From: Hymenochaete sp. R1
Lineage: Eukaryota; Basidiomycota; Agaricomycetes; Hymenochaetales; Hymenochaetaceae
Assembly (NCBI GenBank): GCA_019400425.1
Contig: JAFREE010000202.1
Span: forward strand, 1 to 36,667
Direction: 5' to 3'
DNA length: 36,667 bases
A program made the translations under genes and the position numbers. Below, piece after piece: positions 21,396 through 31,740 of the stretch. The notes beneath the pieces are model-generated. The model saw only the letters and a program-made list of their open reading frames with translations. It was not told the origin of the DNA and made no database searches. The first letter of the stretch is position 1. Every line of letters begins with the position of its first letter.

Positions 21396-22135
21396 TCAAG
21401 CTTCTGTAGCCTCTAATTTCTGCTTCGACAGCTCCTTCATCCGCCTCAAATAACTAAGCGAATCCAAGAACAAGTCAGCATTTCCACCTACGTGATGACA
21501 TGGACAGATCAAGAAGGACTCACTCTTTATATTGACACCTGAGCAAAACATAATTCAAACCCAGAAAAGAATCAGTACTCAAAAGGTGGGAAGCGACCAT
21601 GTCGAGAAAACGCACGCTTCGTATCCGTGTCTCTCGTTCTCGCATTCCCAGGGTACGTAGGCATTTTTCCGGCGGCACACGTTTAGGGGGATGAGAAGTC
21701 TGTGTAATAGCACCCAAAATGAAGAAGAGGGGGGAGACATCCAGTCAGTTTTAAGAGCTCGAACCAGCCATTGGAGTAAAATAATTTGTAAGTGGGATTG
21801 TAAGCATAAGGTCTGTGTACGGGGACGGAAAAGAAAACGGTTATTGATGTCGGTCAAGGCAGAAAACACCTAGCCAGAACGTTCAACATGAACATGACCA
21901 CCCATCCACGCCCTACCGTTCACCCCTCAAGAAATTTCGACTTCCGTCTCCGCACCGTACCACACAGCTCATGCTGCCCACACACGAAACGAAAGAAACC
22001 CGAAACAAACGACAAAACAAGAAACTCATGCAACGCAAAGCAAAAACCGAGACGTGAGACGTACGAAGAGCAGTTATCCCTCCATCCAAGCGGCACCTTG
22101 TTCGCCTTCAACTCAGCCTGCGAAGCCGTCGTCAT
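21396..22135 (-). CDS. NDUFB7: Complex I subunit NDUFB7 (B18), small twin-CX9C protein
   Basis: An accessory subunit of NADH:ubiquinone oxidoreductase. Four exons: 22135-22065, 21699-21616, 21538-21524 and 21453-21396, giving only 75 residues. Spliced, the protein has LGWRDNCSSLLIPLNVC, then CENERHGYEAC: two CX9C motifs (C22-C32 and a second pair), the Mia40 import and disulfide signature. This is followed by QYKDYLRRMKELSKQK, which matches the family's (D/E)Y-RMKE helix. Exon 3 is a 15-nt microexon and intron 1 is unusually long (365 nt). No exon is long enough to stand out as an open frame. No presequence, as expected for a twin-CX9C protein. The reading frame closes in phase at all three introns. 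Confidence 0.88.
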
Positions 22136-23056
22136 TCCGTTGCTCTTTAATAGTGCGCCACCGAGTTCACGATAGAATACGATAAAGCCAAAGCTTGATG
22201 GCTGAGTAGCTCCGAGAGAAAGTCTGAAAGGCGAAAGGGAGATGCTGATACCGGTGATCGTTGCGTTCGTCGTTGCTTGCGGTGGGTCCAGGAGGGTTCG
22301 TTGATTACGTTAACCATTCTCAGCTCATGAGCGTGGAAACAATCATCCCCGAGTTTATCGGAGAAGCCAAATATGGAGCGCGTCGAGAGTTGAATAGCAA
22401 CGTCCACCATCCGAGTTGTTGCTTTTCAGTCCATCTTGTCCTTGAACTAGTACTCTCTTTCTCAGACAATCCGTGTCTTAATCACTTTGCTGCTACTGCG
22501 TGCACCTACCTTTGAACTGAGCCGTTACCATCATGTCGAGGTCAGCTGTTCCAGCATGCAGGTGTTCACAACTTCGAAATTACTGGCACCACCATGATGT
22601 TCTCCGGTGGCACGTTCCGACTAGATCAAGCATTGCTTGTTCAATGCAGAGTGGTCGGAGCTGCCACTCTGAAATGAATCACAGGAGCGGACTCCTGGGT
22701 TTTATCATTCACTCCTGCTCCGCTCAACCTCCTCTTTCTCACTGCACGCCTCGATCGATCATATCTCACAGTACGCACAGGAGCTGTCCAGGCTCCTCTG
22801 CAATAGTACTTGTTCCAGAGTCGATGCTTCACACTTCAATAATCTTGAAGTCGAAGCAGCGTCCACCCGGTCTTCTTCCGTAATGAAGCGGGCGGCGCCT
22901 AAAACAAAATTCAATATCACAAATGCATGAATGGAAGAGATAGAGCGTGACATGTGAGTGATACTATCAATCCTCGTTGTATCCTCATTCCTGCATCCTT
23001 GAGTAACGGTAGGGACTCGCTGAACAACCCACCCGCTCCCCCTTTCTCTCACCATC
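22136..23056. other. Intergenic between NDUFB7 and the NACHT-WD40 gene
   Basis: Divergent promoter space of about 920 bp. Three short perfect or near-perfect hairpins cluster at 22647-22671, 22682-22697 and 22779-22797. No gene was recognised. Confidence 0.5.
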
Positions 23057-26000
23057 ATGAGCAGTTCCCAGAACCCCCCATCTGATCTAGCCCGGTGAGT
23101 GGGTTGGTTGCATTCCAATTGTCCAAGACTTAAGAGCCACCTTAGGTTCATCGAGATTAAACAGGTAGTCATAGAGGATCTTCGTCGTCCGTCCAAATTC
23201 CGCATCGTTCTTCGTCATCACACTGGCGCTGAAGAGGTCGTCAAGACCAGGAAAAGTGCCGGCAAGTCGAACAGTGCAACAATTGAATTTAACACGTATG
23301 TATCACGAGATATGTCATTGTTCAATTAACGATGAGACTTCACTGCCAGCTTTGTCGATGTAAAATATCCGCCCATTGTCCAAGTTTTTCGCCGGGACAA
23401 AAGGCAGAAGAACGTTCCTTCGGCGACCCTGAAAATAACGGATGACGATAAAGAATGGTACAAAGTGGACATGGAAGCTGGTGAGAGTGAGGTTCTCGGG
23501 ATACTTTTAACATTTTTTGACGTCTCACTATAGACTATAACATAGAAGTGAAACTCAAGCTTGGAGAGAGGAAACAGGTATGAAGGTACCATGTTTCGTT
23601 CACCATAATCACTCATCGATCTGTAGGCCTCCTTCGTCGCTAACTTCCGGTTAGCTCAAGCAGTCGCAGCACTGGATTCCAAGGAAGGAATGATGCATAA
23701 GCTGGACAAGGGATCACAGAGCTTGAAGTTGCTAATCGATATTGGGTTTGGGGTATCAGAGGTGAAAAATTCATACACGTGTACACTTCAATTCTGCTGA
23801 CAATCAGGTGCTTCGGAAGCTAAATGATGTGGCGAAGACTGTCGCATCTGTCGTCCGCGTGATCTTTGATGTTCGTCCTTTCTTCGTCTTTTCATCATAT
23901 CCTCTCACTCTCCTTCAGCGTGTTCAAAACATTCCGAGGGAATACGACCGGGTTCGTGAGTTAACCCTGGGCGTTGCGGATGATCTGGAAATGTCTATCG
24001 AGGCTGGAAAGAGGCTCAAAACAGAAGTCGGGCGTAAAGCTTTGAACATGTTGATCGAGGTGATCATCAACGCTGCTCAAGAGTTCTCAACCTACTACTC
24101 CGAATCGAAGAAGAGTGAGTTCGGCTTCTTCTTTTAAAACCATCCTTTCATGTATTCCGATCAGTTCTTGCGATCAAAATGTTCTTCTCGCCAAGAACAT
24201 CAGAGATAGGAGCTTTGGAACGGGCTATTAACAAGCACATGAAGACAATGAACAGTGCATTCCTCTTCGAAATTCAAGATGGTATTGGCGACATAACAGA
24301 CAACATATCACAGATGCGCGTAGCTCAAGGTGATGATAGAGTCGAGAAGCTTCTCCAGCAGATATTGCCGCCGAAGGACAGCTTGTACTCTGGAAAGCCA
24401 AAATGCCTGCCTGGTACGCGAACGTCGGTGCTAGATTTTATCAAGCAGTGGACGGAAGATAATACGAAGGCATCGAGGCTGTTCTGGCTTTACGGTGTTG
24501 CTGGATGCGGGAAAAGCACGGTAGCCGTATCTGCGTCTCGTCTTTTTGGAAATCAGCTAGCAGGGTCATTCTTTTGCAAACGAGACCAGGATGCGCGACG
24601 GAACCCTGTTCATTTGATTCAGTCTATTGCCTTCCACATCGCACAAGCAAATTCGTCGTACGGAGAATGCCTTTTGAAGGCCCTTCAGAAACCCGACGTT
24701 TTCATTAACGAAGACCTAGACACCCAGTTTGATCGCCTCCTACGAAAGCCGTTACAGGAGATGGAGAGATCATCTGTATCATCTCTCAAAATATTCGTGA
24801 TTGATGCTTTGGATGAATGCAGCGACGCCGACAAAATATCAAAGATCCTCGCCGAGCTAGTCGACCTTGCTCCATGGCTTTCGTTCTTCGTTACCAGCCG
24901 TGATCTTTCGGGGATTCGTAATAATCTAGAGAAACTCGAGGATCGCATGGTCACGCAGGATCTCTACCGGCACGAGGCGACGAATGACATTCGTGCTTAT
25001 ATAAAGCATCAACTTTCAGGCGAAGGGCAACTGGCGGACCTTCGCAATTTTGTTACTGAGGAGGTGGTCGACACTCTTGTCTTCAAATCACAAGGCCTTT
25101 TTATTTGGATGCACACTGTCGTTGAATTCATTGTCAAGGCGGGAATTCAAAAAATGAAGGCACTGAAAATGGTCGTCGAATCGAAAAGCGCTACTGAGGC
25201 GGAGGGGGCCCTGGACAATATCTACCTCACTGTCCTCGAGAATGCTGCGGGGCCGACGAAAATTGGCAAGGATGTTGTCCGATTCATCATTGGATTCATT
25301 CGGGTCACATCTTCAAACGCTTTCCTCACTGTATCTGCTTTTCACGCGTTTCTTCCCTCTTCATTTTATGTGTTGGGAACAGAATTTCAGGCGGTGTTCA
25401 ACAAGCTGTCACCTCTGTTTGTCATAGACAAGGATGGTCTTATCCGTGTCTACCACATCTCATGCCTCGACTTCTCGTCGGACGAAAAAAGATGCGGAGA
25501 CTTCTATATGGGCTTATCCGTTTTGCATACGACCATGGCCACAGGATGCCTCGAGATCATGCAGAGCGGTACTCGCAATGTTAACCGTCAGAAGCCCGTT
25601 CCTTCTGGCCTCAAATTCAACATTTGCGACCTCGAATCATCGCATATTTTGAATAGTCAGGTGACGGATCTCGATGAACGCATCAGGGAAAGTTTCTCGT
25701 CGGAGCTTCGTTACAGCTGTATGTATTGGACAGATCATCTACAGTCGGTGGCTTCAGATAGCGTCGACTCGAGTGTACTGAACATCCTCCGTCGATTTCT
25801 ATGCAGTAGCCACTCGCTGTTTTGGCTTGAAGCCATCAGTATTCTGGGATTCTTGCGACGTCCTCGGGATGATCTTTCACGACTGGCCTCGAATTCAAAG
25901 GTATGCATTTATCATTCGTGTATCGAGCTCCGGTTGATCGAGTAAACCAGGCATTCAAAGGCGATACGATGATTCTTGAGCTCCTTTCCGAGCTGCGTCT

Positions 26001-28206
26001 GTTTCTGGATCGATATTCATATCCCTTATCCGTCAGCACCCCACACCTATATATTTCGGTGCTGGCATGGCTTCCCAAAGTTTCGAAACTTTGGGCTGAA
26101 TGGGAAAACGAATTTGCGCGATCAAATGTATTGTCACGTCCCATTGATCAGCCTTCGCCTGACCTACTCCATATCCGTCCTCCATCAGGCGTGTATATCT
26201 TCGCCATCTCTCCCGATGGGAAACACATTGTCTCAGGATCTGAAGACGGCGTCATTCGTTTCTGGGACTTGCAAACAGGTGCACAAATAGGCGAAGAGAT
26301 AAAGGCACATAAATACGCAGTCAGTGCCCTTGCATTCTCGCCTGATGGCAGCTTTATCGCATCGGGATATCGAGAAGGTCGTATTATTCGCCTATGGGAT
26401 GTTGAGTCGCGTCTTCCTCACGGTGACGCTTTAGATGGTCATACAGGCGGTATCACTGGTCTCGTGTTTGCACCCCACGGAGGACTATTGGCTTCTGCAT
26501 CCGACGATCATACCATCAGAGTCTGGGATTTGGTCACATTCACCTGTTCCAAAGTGCTCGAGGGTCACTCAGATTGCGTGTCGTCTGTGGTATTCCATCC
26601 AGGAAGTAAATTTATTGCATCGGGCTCTTTTGATAGGACGATTCGCATCCGGAACGTCGAGACCGGTGACCAAGTGAGAGAACCCTTCATTGGCCACAAA
26701 TATGATGTTTCTTCTGTCGCGTATTCTCCGGATGGCTCTCATATTGTCTCTGGATCATCGGACGGGACAGTGAGAGTTTGCAATGCAGAATCGGGCCAGC
26801 AAGTTGGAGAACTACTTTACGTCGGTACCTTTGTGTATTCCGTGGCATACTCAGCAGATGGAAGGTACTTCGCTTCGGGAAGCGAAACATTTGTCTGTTT
26901 GTGGGACAGTTCGACATTTTCACCAGTGTCACGTTACGAGATGTACACTCCTCAAGTAGCATTTTCTCTGGACAGTACCAGACTCATCGCAAGGGATTAC
27001 CGTACTTCTATCAAAGTGATCGACATTCGTCAAGCGCCGCCTGCTCGACAAGAACACCCCGGTCACTCAGAACGAATTGTGTGCTTGTGGATCTCGCCCG
27101 ATAATTCCCGCATCATGTCCATCTGCAAGGATGGGGTCGTCCAGACATGGGATGCCCAAACCGGAGCAGGCCTGCAGAACGTTGCGCTGACACAACCGAA
27201 TGAAGTCAAAGCTGCTTCTATTTCTCCCGACGGTCAATGTATCGCAACTGGAGATATCTATGGCCTTCTTTGCATTTTCGACGGTGATACAGGTCGACTC
27301 TTGCATGGTCCGCTTAAGGGTCATAGCAATACAATCAGTTGTTGTGCTTTCTCGGCAGATAGAACAAAATTGGCTACCGGGTCAGAGGATGAAACAGTGA
27401 GAATCTGGGATGCAGTGACTGGAATCTGTACACGCGATCCCCTGCAAGGACATACAGGTATGATCTCTTCAGTTGCTTTCTCTCCGGATGGATCGCTCGT
27501 TGCATCTGGGTCGAAAGATAAAACAATACGATTATGGGATGTCGAAACAGGTCGTACTATAGGAAAGCCTTTAGTCAGGCACAGCAATACCGTCTACAGT
27601 GTCGCCTTTTCTCCAGATGGAAATGTGCTTGCATCTGGAAGTTGGGATGACACCGTGCGATTATGGGATGTACAAACTGGAAGGCCTCTTTGCGAGCCTC
27701 TCAGAGGGCATATGGGCGTCGTGCTCTCTGTTTCATTTTCACCTGATGGCAACTTTGTCTACTCGGGATCATATGACAAAACCATTCGAGCTTGGGATCC
27801 TCACAGGGGCATTTCGATTGGACAGCCGTTGTGTGGTCATACAAAGTATGTTATGCGTCTTGAAACGTCTCCTGATGGATCCCGAATCGTTTCCGGCAGT
27901 TATGACGGGACCATTCGGATATGTGATTCTCAGTCATTCTTCTGGGAGACAGAGGTGAACGCGTGTGGCTGCGAAGTCTTTGGTCCTGAAAAGGTGCCTT
28001 TGACCATCTCTGATGACGGATGGATCGAATCAAAGGAAGGTAGATTGCTATTCTGGGTTCCAAAGCAGTATCGAAATGCGATGTTGGACCAATGTCTTTT
28101 CTGCATCTCAACAAAAGACGAGGACCATTCGGTTCGAATTGTGTGGGATAAGCTGTATCACGGGAAGGGATGGACGGGAATTTGGACTGCGAGCGGAACA
28201 TCGTGA
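23057..28206 (+). CDS. NACHT-WD40 STAND receptor (fungal NLR-like)
   Basis: Nine exons: 23057-23094, 23146-23295, 23350-23480, 23534-23577, 23627-23761, 23808-23870, 23919-24114, 24165-25900 and 25951-28206, giving 1582 residues. The N-terminal ~115 residues look like a beta-rich C2-like domain, followed by a helical region to about 340. The NACHT NTPase has P-loop GVAGCGKST (363-371) and Walker B FVIDALDE (about 463-470). The linker continues through YHISCLDF. Fourteen WD40 units fill about 911-1495, most with SPDG...(S/A)SGS-D-T(I/V)R-WD signatures; numbers 6-9 are degenerate. The tail contains DGWIESKEGRLLFWVP, typical of this fungal family. Such proteins are thought to act in non-self recognition and cell death. 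The exon 1/2 acceptor (23145) is the least certain boundary. Confidence 0.88.
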
Positions 28207-28495
28207 TTGTTTGGGAGGTTGACTACTGGCTTGGTATCAATTATTCGTTCATTATGCTGGTCATTGGGTACGTTATAGATTCTGTACACTGTTTTCGAAT
28301 TCTTCTTATCCGTATGTATACTCAGGTACTATTAGTAGAAGACGATCCAACTTGCCTTCCGATATTTCAAGTGACGCACTCGGCATGCATCCACCCATCC
28401 CGGGAGCCTGTCCCGGATTCTGGGTTCGCGGATCCGATGCATGCCGAATTAGGAAGTTAGAATCTGAGAATAAGCGGACAGATCCGCGGATCCGG
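28207..28495. other. 3' flank of the NACHT-WD40 gene with an imperfect foldback
   Basis: Contains an imperfect hairpin at about 28378-28449. Its outer 12-bp arms TCGGCATGCATC (28380-28391) and GATGCATGCCGA (28436-28447) are perfect complements. Inner arms pair ACCCATCCCGGG with CCCGGATTCTGGGT imperfectly. A CGCGGATCCG motif recurs at about 28427 and 28484. It could be a small non-autonomous element, but no target duplication was identified. Confidence 0.4.
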
Positions 28496-28655
28496 CTATG
28501 AAGCCCGGTCCGATCATTCACCGCGGGGTGGGTGAACGGCGGTCCTGCAAACGCAAATCCATTCAGCCCCTCTCAACACAACACACTCCCAAACTTCAAA
28601 AAAAAACCCCAAAAGAGAAGAAGACGCACCAAACACAGGCAACCCAACGACGTTC
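28496..28655 (-). pseudogene. GRC3 exon-intron-exon fragment
   Basis: This segment matches about 32900-33075 within GRC3. It includes the end of exon 2 (LNVVG and a following F-G), the whole intron 2 with its GTGCGTC donor and GCGTTTG-AG acceptor, and the start of exon 3 (GPPFTHPA). Shared DNA includes GGTGAACGGCGG and AAGAGAAGAAGACGCACCAA. The rest of GRC3 is absent on both sides. It lacks the (CGCACAA)n expansion present in the real intron. Because the intron is kept, it is a DNA-level copy and not a retrocopy. Confidence 0.7.
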
Positions 28656-29088
28656 AAGAAGCAGGGGTCTAAGAAAACAGGAGGAGCAACTTGAATAAGG
28701 GGTCTACGTCAGAAAATGCAACTTACAGTACATGGCGGTCGATGCCTTTACCTTATAATCTATTTGGAAAACGAGCTTGGAATACATAGCGGGACTTGTT
28801 TTGTAGCTGATCAGCGGAGTAGCTGAAATAAAAACATGACGCTTAACTTACTATGCTTACCTTTGAAAGCGGCTCGATGACTCCAAGTCGGCAGAAACCT
28901 CAGAGAAACCTACCAGGAAGTGTGCAGTGCGAAAGTCTGCTAAGATAAGCAAACGATATTAGCCAAATAGAATCGAACGACCATGTCTCGCAAAGCGAGT
29001 TCCGGGTAATAGATAAGTAGCTTGCACTTGCTTTGCATCCGCCTTCCTCTCCCTTTCATCCACCCCCACCACCACTTTCAGTACACCC
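28656..29088. other. Promoter region of CCF gene B
   Basis: No gene was recognised. The stretch just before the ATG at 29089 is pyrimidine-rich (about 29030-29080), as before many fungal start codons. Confidence 0.45.
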
Positions 29089-30120
29089 ATGAGCAGCAGC
29101 AAACGTCCGAGAACATGGCCCAGCCCACCGCCCCAAGGTCGTCCTGGCTCAGGCTCGAGGGTCTATGTACCTTTAGCTACTACAAGCTCCGAGTTAATCG
29201 CTCTCGACAACTTTCCATCCACCGCCGTCTATCCCGGTCCCGCCATTGCACCCATACCCGCTTCCAAAGATCATTCTGACGAACAACTTTCGAAACGGTT
29301 CTACGAAGTCACGAAACTCCTCGATCATTGCGCGGACCCGGCGTATCCCAATACTAACTTGCAGATCTCTGGCATTATCCGACGTTTTCGGGAACGCCTG
29401 AATGAGGTCTGCGAAGAGAGTGAGACTGCGCTACTCGTTTACAAAACCCGGCTATCGAAGTGTGCGGATGACGACCCCAACAGGTTGCATCGTCAGGAGA
29501 GGATCGATGCGCTCGAGGAGAAGAAATACTTACTCGACTGTTCGTTGAAGGCGATCAATAATATATCTATTCTGGGCAAGCTGCTGAGGTATCGGATGGT
29601 GACGGATGAAATGAAGTCGATGGACTTTGTCCCTTATCGTTCCTTCTACGATAACGCTCTGAGACCGGCGAGAAATGGATACGGAGAATGCGTAGAGGCT
29701 TACAAGCTCACCGACGATGTCGAATCGTGGTTGAAGGGCTGGAAGGCGTTGCCGGGGGTTGAGCCCGAGATGATTAAGAGCTGGGTCAACGCTCTGGCGA
29801 CGCGCGAAATTTCGATAGAAGACGAGCGGGAGGCAGTATGCGCTTGGATCGATGCCGGAGAGGATATCGACTTGATCACCAACCCCGAAGCCACTTATGC
29901 CTATTGGAAAAAAGACATCCTCTCCAACGAACGGATAATGGCTGGTATATCCGACAAACGGATTCGACATCAGATCGAGAGTGTCTATGAGGGGATTAAA
30001 GCAGGTCTTGAGGAGGTGAAGGAGAGCGGAAAAGTAGGCCCGATTCCCAAGAAGAAAGACAAAAGCGGTGACAAAGAAGGGTCCGGATCCAACAGGGGAA
30101 GCGGGGCTCAGAGGTCGTAA
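29089..30120 (+). CDS. CCF-family coiled-coil protein B (function unknown)
   Basis: A single-exon frame of 343 residues starting MSSSKRPRTWPSPPPQGRPG. I do not recognise a described family, but it shares its architecture with the gene at 11581-12518 and that at 30475-31545. It has a Ser/Pro/basic N-terminus (KRPR) and a charged helical region (about 90-185) containing LEEKKYLLDCSLKAINNISI followed by LGKLLRYR, the equivalent of RLERMADLGKLRW. The C-terminal module has LTDDVESWLKGW, MIKSWVNALATREISIEDERE, YWKKDILSNERIMAGISDKRIR and IKAGLEEVKES. The tail is Lys/Ser/Gly-rich (KKKDKSGDKEGSGS), which could be a second nuclear signal. It is more diverged than the copies near 10-12 kb. No membrane segment or signal peptide. 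Confidence 0.75.
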   Translation: MSSSKRPRTWPSPPPQGRPGSGSRVYVPLATTSSELIALDNFPSTAVYPGPAIAPIPASKDHSDEQLSKRFYEVTKLLDHCADPAYPNTNLQISGIIRRFRERLNEVCEESETALLVYKTRLSKCADDDPNRLHRQERIDALEEKKYLLDCSLKAINNISILGKLLRYRMVTDEMKSMDFVPYRSFYDNALRPARNGYGECVEAYKLTDDVESWLKGWKALPGVEPEMIKSWVNALATREISIEDEREAVCAWIDAGEDIDLITNPEATYAYWKKDILSNERIMAGISDKRIRHQIESVYEGIKAGLEEVKESGKVGPIPKKKDKSGDKEGSGSNRGSGAQRS

Positions 30121-30474
30121 CTGAAGCTTCCGCTAGCTGTCTAAACGCTAGAGTCATTGAAGAGTGATCACAAACGCGCACCTCGCTTTATATACGCAGT
30201 TTTCATAACGGGTACTCGACTTGTAGCTTGCCATATAAGAAATGATATTGCATTGGGGATTCCATCGTTTTTTTTTCTCGTTTTCAAAGCTCGAGCTTTG
30301 CGACATACTTTACCTAGCCAATCTTACAGTAGCCGACCACGTTTGGAAAGGTCCGAATGCGTCTGCAAAGCAAGGCCTCCAAGCTCAAGCTGCATAAACC
30401 CATCCACCATACTAACGATCGCCAACCCCTCCAAAAACCCCCGCCCCTCTTCCCCCATCACCACCACCACCACC
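30121..30474. other. Promoter region of CCF gene C
   Basis: The frame of CCF gene C is open back to 30157, but that part has no similarity to other family members and reads like a promoter with a CA/CCA-rich leader (about 30430-30473) just before the ATG. Confidence 0.45.
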
Positions 30475-31545
30475 ATGTCCAAGTCCAACCCCTCGCCATT
30501 CAAACGCCCCATGAACGACCCGGACCCAGACCCAAACCCAGACCACACGAACCCGTCCTCCCGAGGCTCCGGAAAGAAACCCAGACGCGACTCCGGCTAC
30601 GAGGCCGACCTCTCCGAACTCAGCACGGACGACCTCTACGAGAGACTCGACGTGACGGAGCAGCGTTCCCGCACGGTCTTCGCGAAGCTCGGGACCGGGG
30701 CCGGGACCGACGCTCGCACTGGCACTGGCACTGGCACTGGCAGCAACCTGCCCAGCGTGAACGCAGACCTGACCAAATTGGCGCAGCAGTTCGAGAGCTG
30801 CTGCGCGGAGCTCCGGCGGCGACTCGTTTCGAGGCTTGGGCTTGTTGAGCGCCAGCCCGAGATTCCCCTGGCTGCAAATACGGTGCAGGAAAAGCCCGGG
30901 CCCGGGCAAAGCGGGGGAGGTCACGCTGGAGGGTCGGCGGTGCAGGCACAGGAGGATCGTGCTATCGTCGAGACGAGGCAAAGACTGCGAGACCTCTCCT
31001 CAAGGCTCGAACGCATGCAGAACCTGTCCGCTCTGGCGAAAGTGAAAGCGATGCACGCGAGGATGGAGGAAGTCATGAGGAAGCCCAAGGTAGGATACAG
31101 GGAGTATCACAATTTCGTACGGAGGCTCAACGCGGGCTATGGCGAGCATAAGGCGCCTGTTGATTTCAAGGGTGCGTTGACGGGGTGGCTGGAGCGAATG
31201 AGGGAGAAAGCGAGGGTGGAGGCGGGGATGAACTCGGAGGAGTTGAGGGGTTGGTTGCAGGACCTTGTCGGGCTGAAGGTGTCGGAAGAGGAGGAACGGG
31301 AGGCGTGTAAAGATGGGACTCGGCCCGGTGCGTTGTGGAAGGCTGAGGTCTTCAAGGACAAGAGGCTTTCGCTCGCTATCTCCTATGAGAGGATCACGAA
31401 GGAGATTCGGGTGCTTCTTGGTCAATGCAAGGGTTTCTTGAGGGAGATGGAGGAGAAGGATCTGGTCGAGACGTATGCTGAGTCGCGGGAAAGTGGTAGT
31501 AGATCGTCATTGGGATCGAGGGGATCGAGGAAAACATCGATGTAG
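30475..31545 (+). CDS. CCF-family coiled-coil protein C (function unknown)
   Basis: A single-exon gene of 356 residues from the ATG at 30475 (MSKSNPSPFKRPMNDP); the upstream in-frame extension was rejected because only this start yields the family-like Ser/Pro/basic N-terminus with GKKPRRDSGYE. A run of DPDPDPNPD and a (GT)n Gly-Thr repeat around residues 70-85 are low complexity. The coiled coil has RQRLRDLSSRLERMQNLSAL. The C-terminal module has DFKGALTGWLERM, LRGWLQDLVGLKVSEEEERE, KDKRLSLAISYERITKEI and LLGQCKGFLREMEE. It is adjacent to and in the same orientation as gene B. Its 3' end faces the GRC3 3' end across 195 bp. Confidence 0.75.
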   Translation: MSKSNPSPFKRPMNDPDPDPNPDHTNPSSRGSGKKPRRDSGYEADLSELSTDDLYERLDVTEQRSRTVFAKLGTGAGTDARTGTGTGTGSNLPSVNADLTKLAQQFESCCAELRRRLVSRLGLVERQPEIPLAANTVQEKPGPGQSGGGHAGGSAVQAQEDRAIVETRQRLRDLSSRLERMQNLSALAKVKAMHARMEEVMRKPKVGYREYHNFVRRLNAGYGEHKAPVDFKGALTGWLERMREKARVEAGMNSEELRGWLQDLVGLKVSEEEEREACKDGTRPGALWKAEVFKDKRLSLAISYERITKEIRVLLGQCKGFLREMEEKDLVETYAESRESGSRSSLGSRGSRKTSM

Positions 31546-31554
31546 AGTAGAGAG

Positions 31555-31580
31555 TTTCTTTCTTTCTTTCTTTCTTTCTT
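31555..31580. repeat. (TTTC)n microsatellite
   Basis: About six TTTC units between the convergent 3' ends of CCF gene C and GRC3. A (CT)n tract follows at about 31615-31631. Confidence 0.9.
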
Positions 31581-31740
31581 GCCGCGGTACGCACATGTAG
31601 GCAGACAAATACGTACTCTCTCTCTCTCTCTGTCCCGTCTATTTTGAGGTAACCACGGTCGGTCAACGCAACCCCTTCGGATCGAAACCGAATCCAATTA
31701 ATGCCCGCCTGAACCGTGAACGCCGTCCGATCCCTTACAT

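Noticed and set aside
26188..27935. Regular repeats in DNA as a possible CRISPR or satellite array
   Set aside because: The periodicity of about 125-130 nt is explained by WD40 codons in one long exon of a eukaryotic gene.
30157..30474. Upstream extension of CCF gene C
   Set aside because: The extension has no family similarity and reads like promoter and leader DNA; the ATG at 30475 gives the family-type N-terminus.
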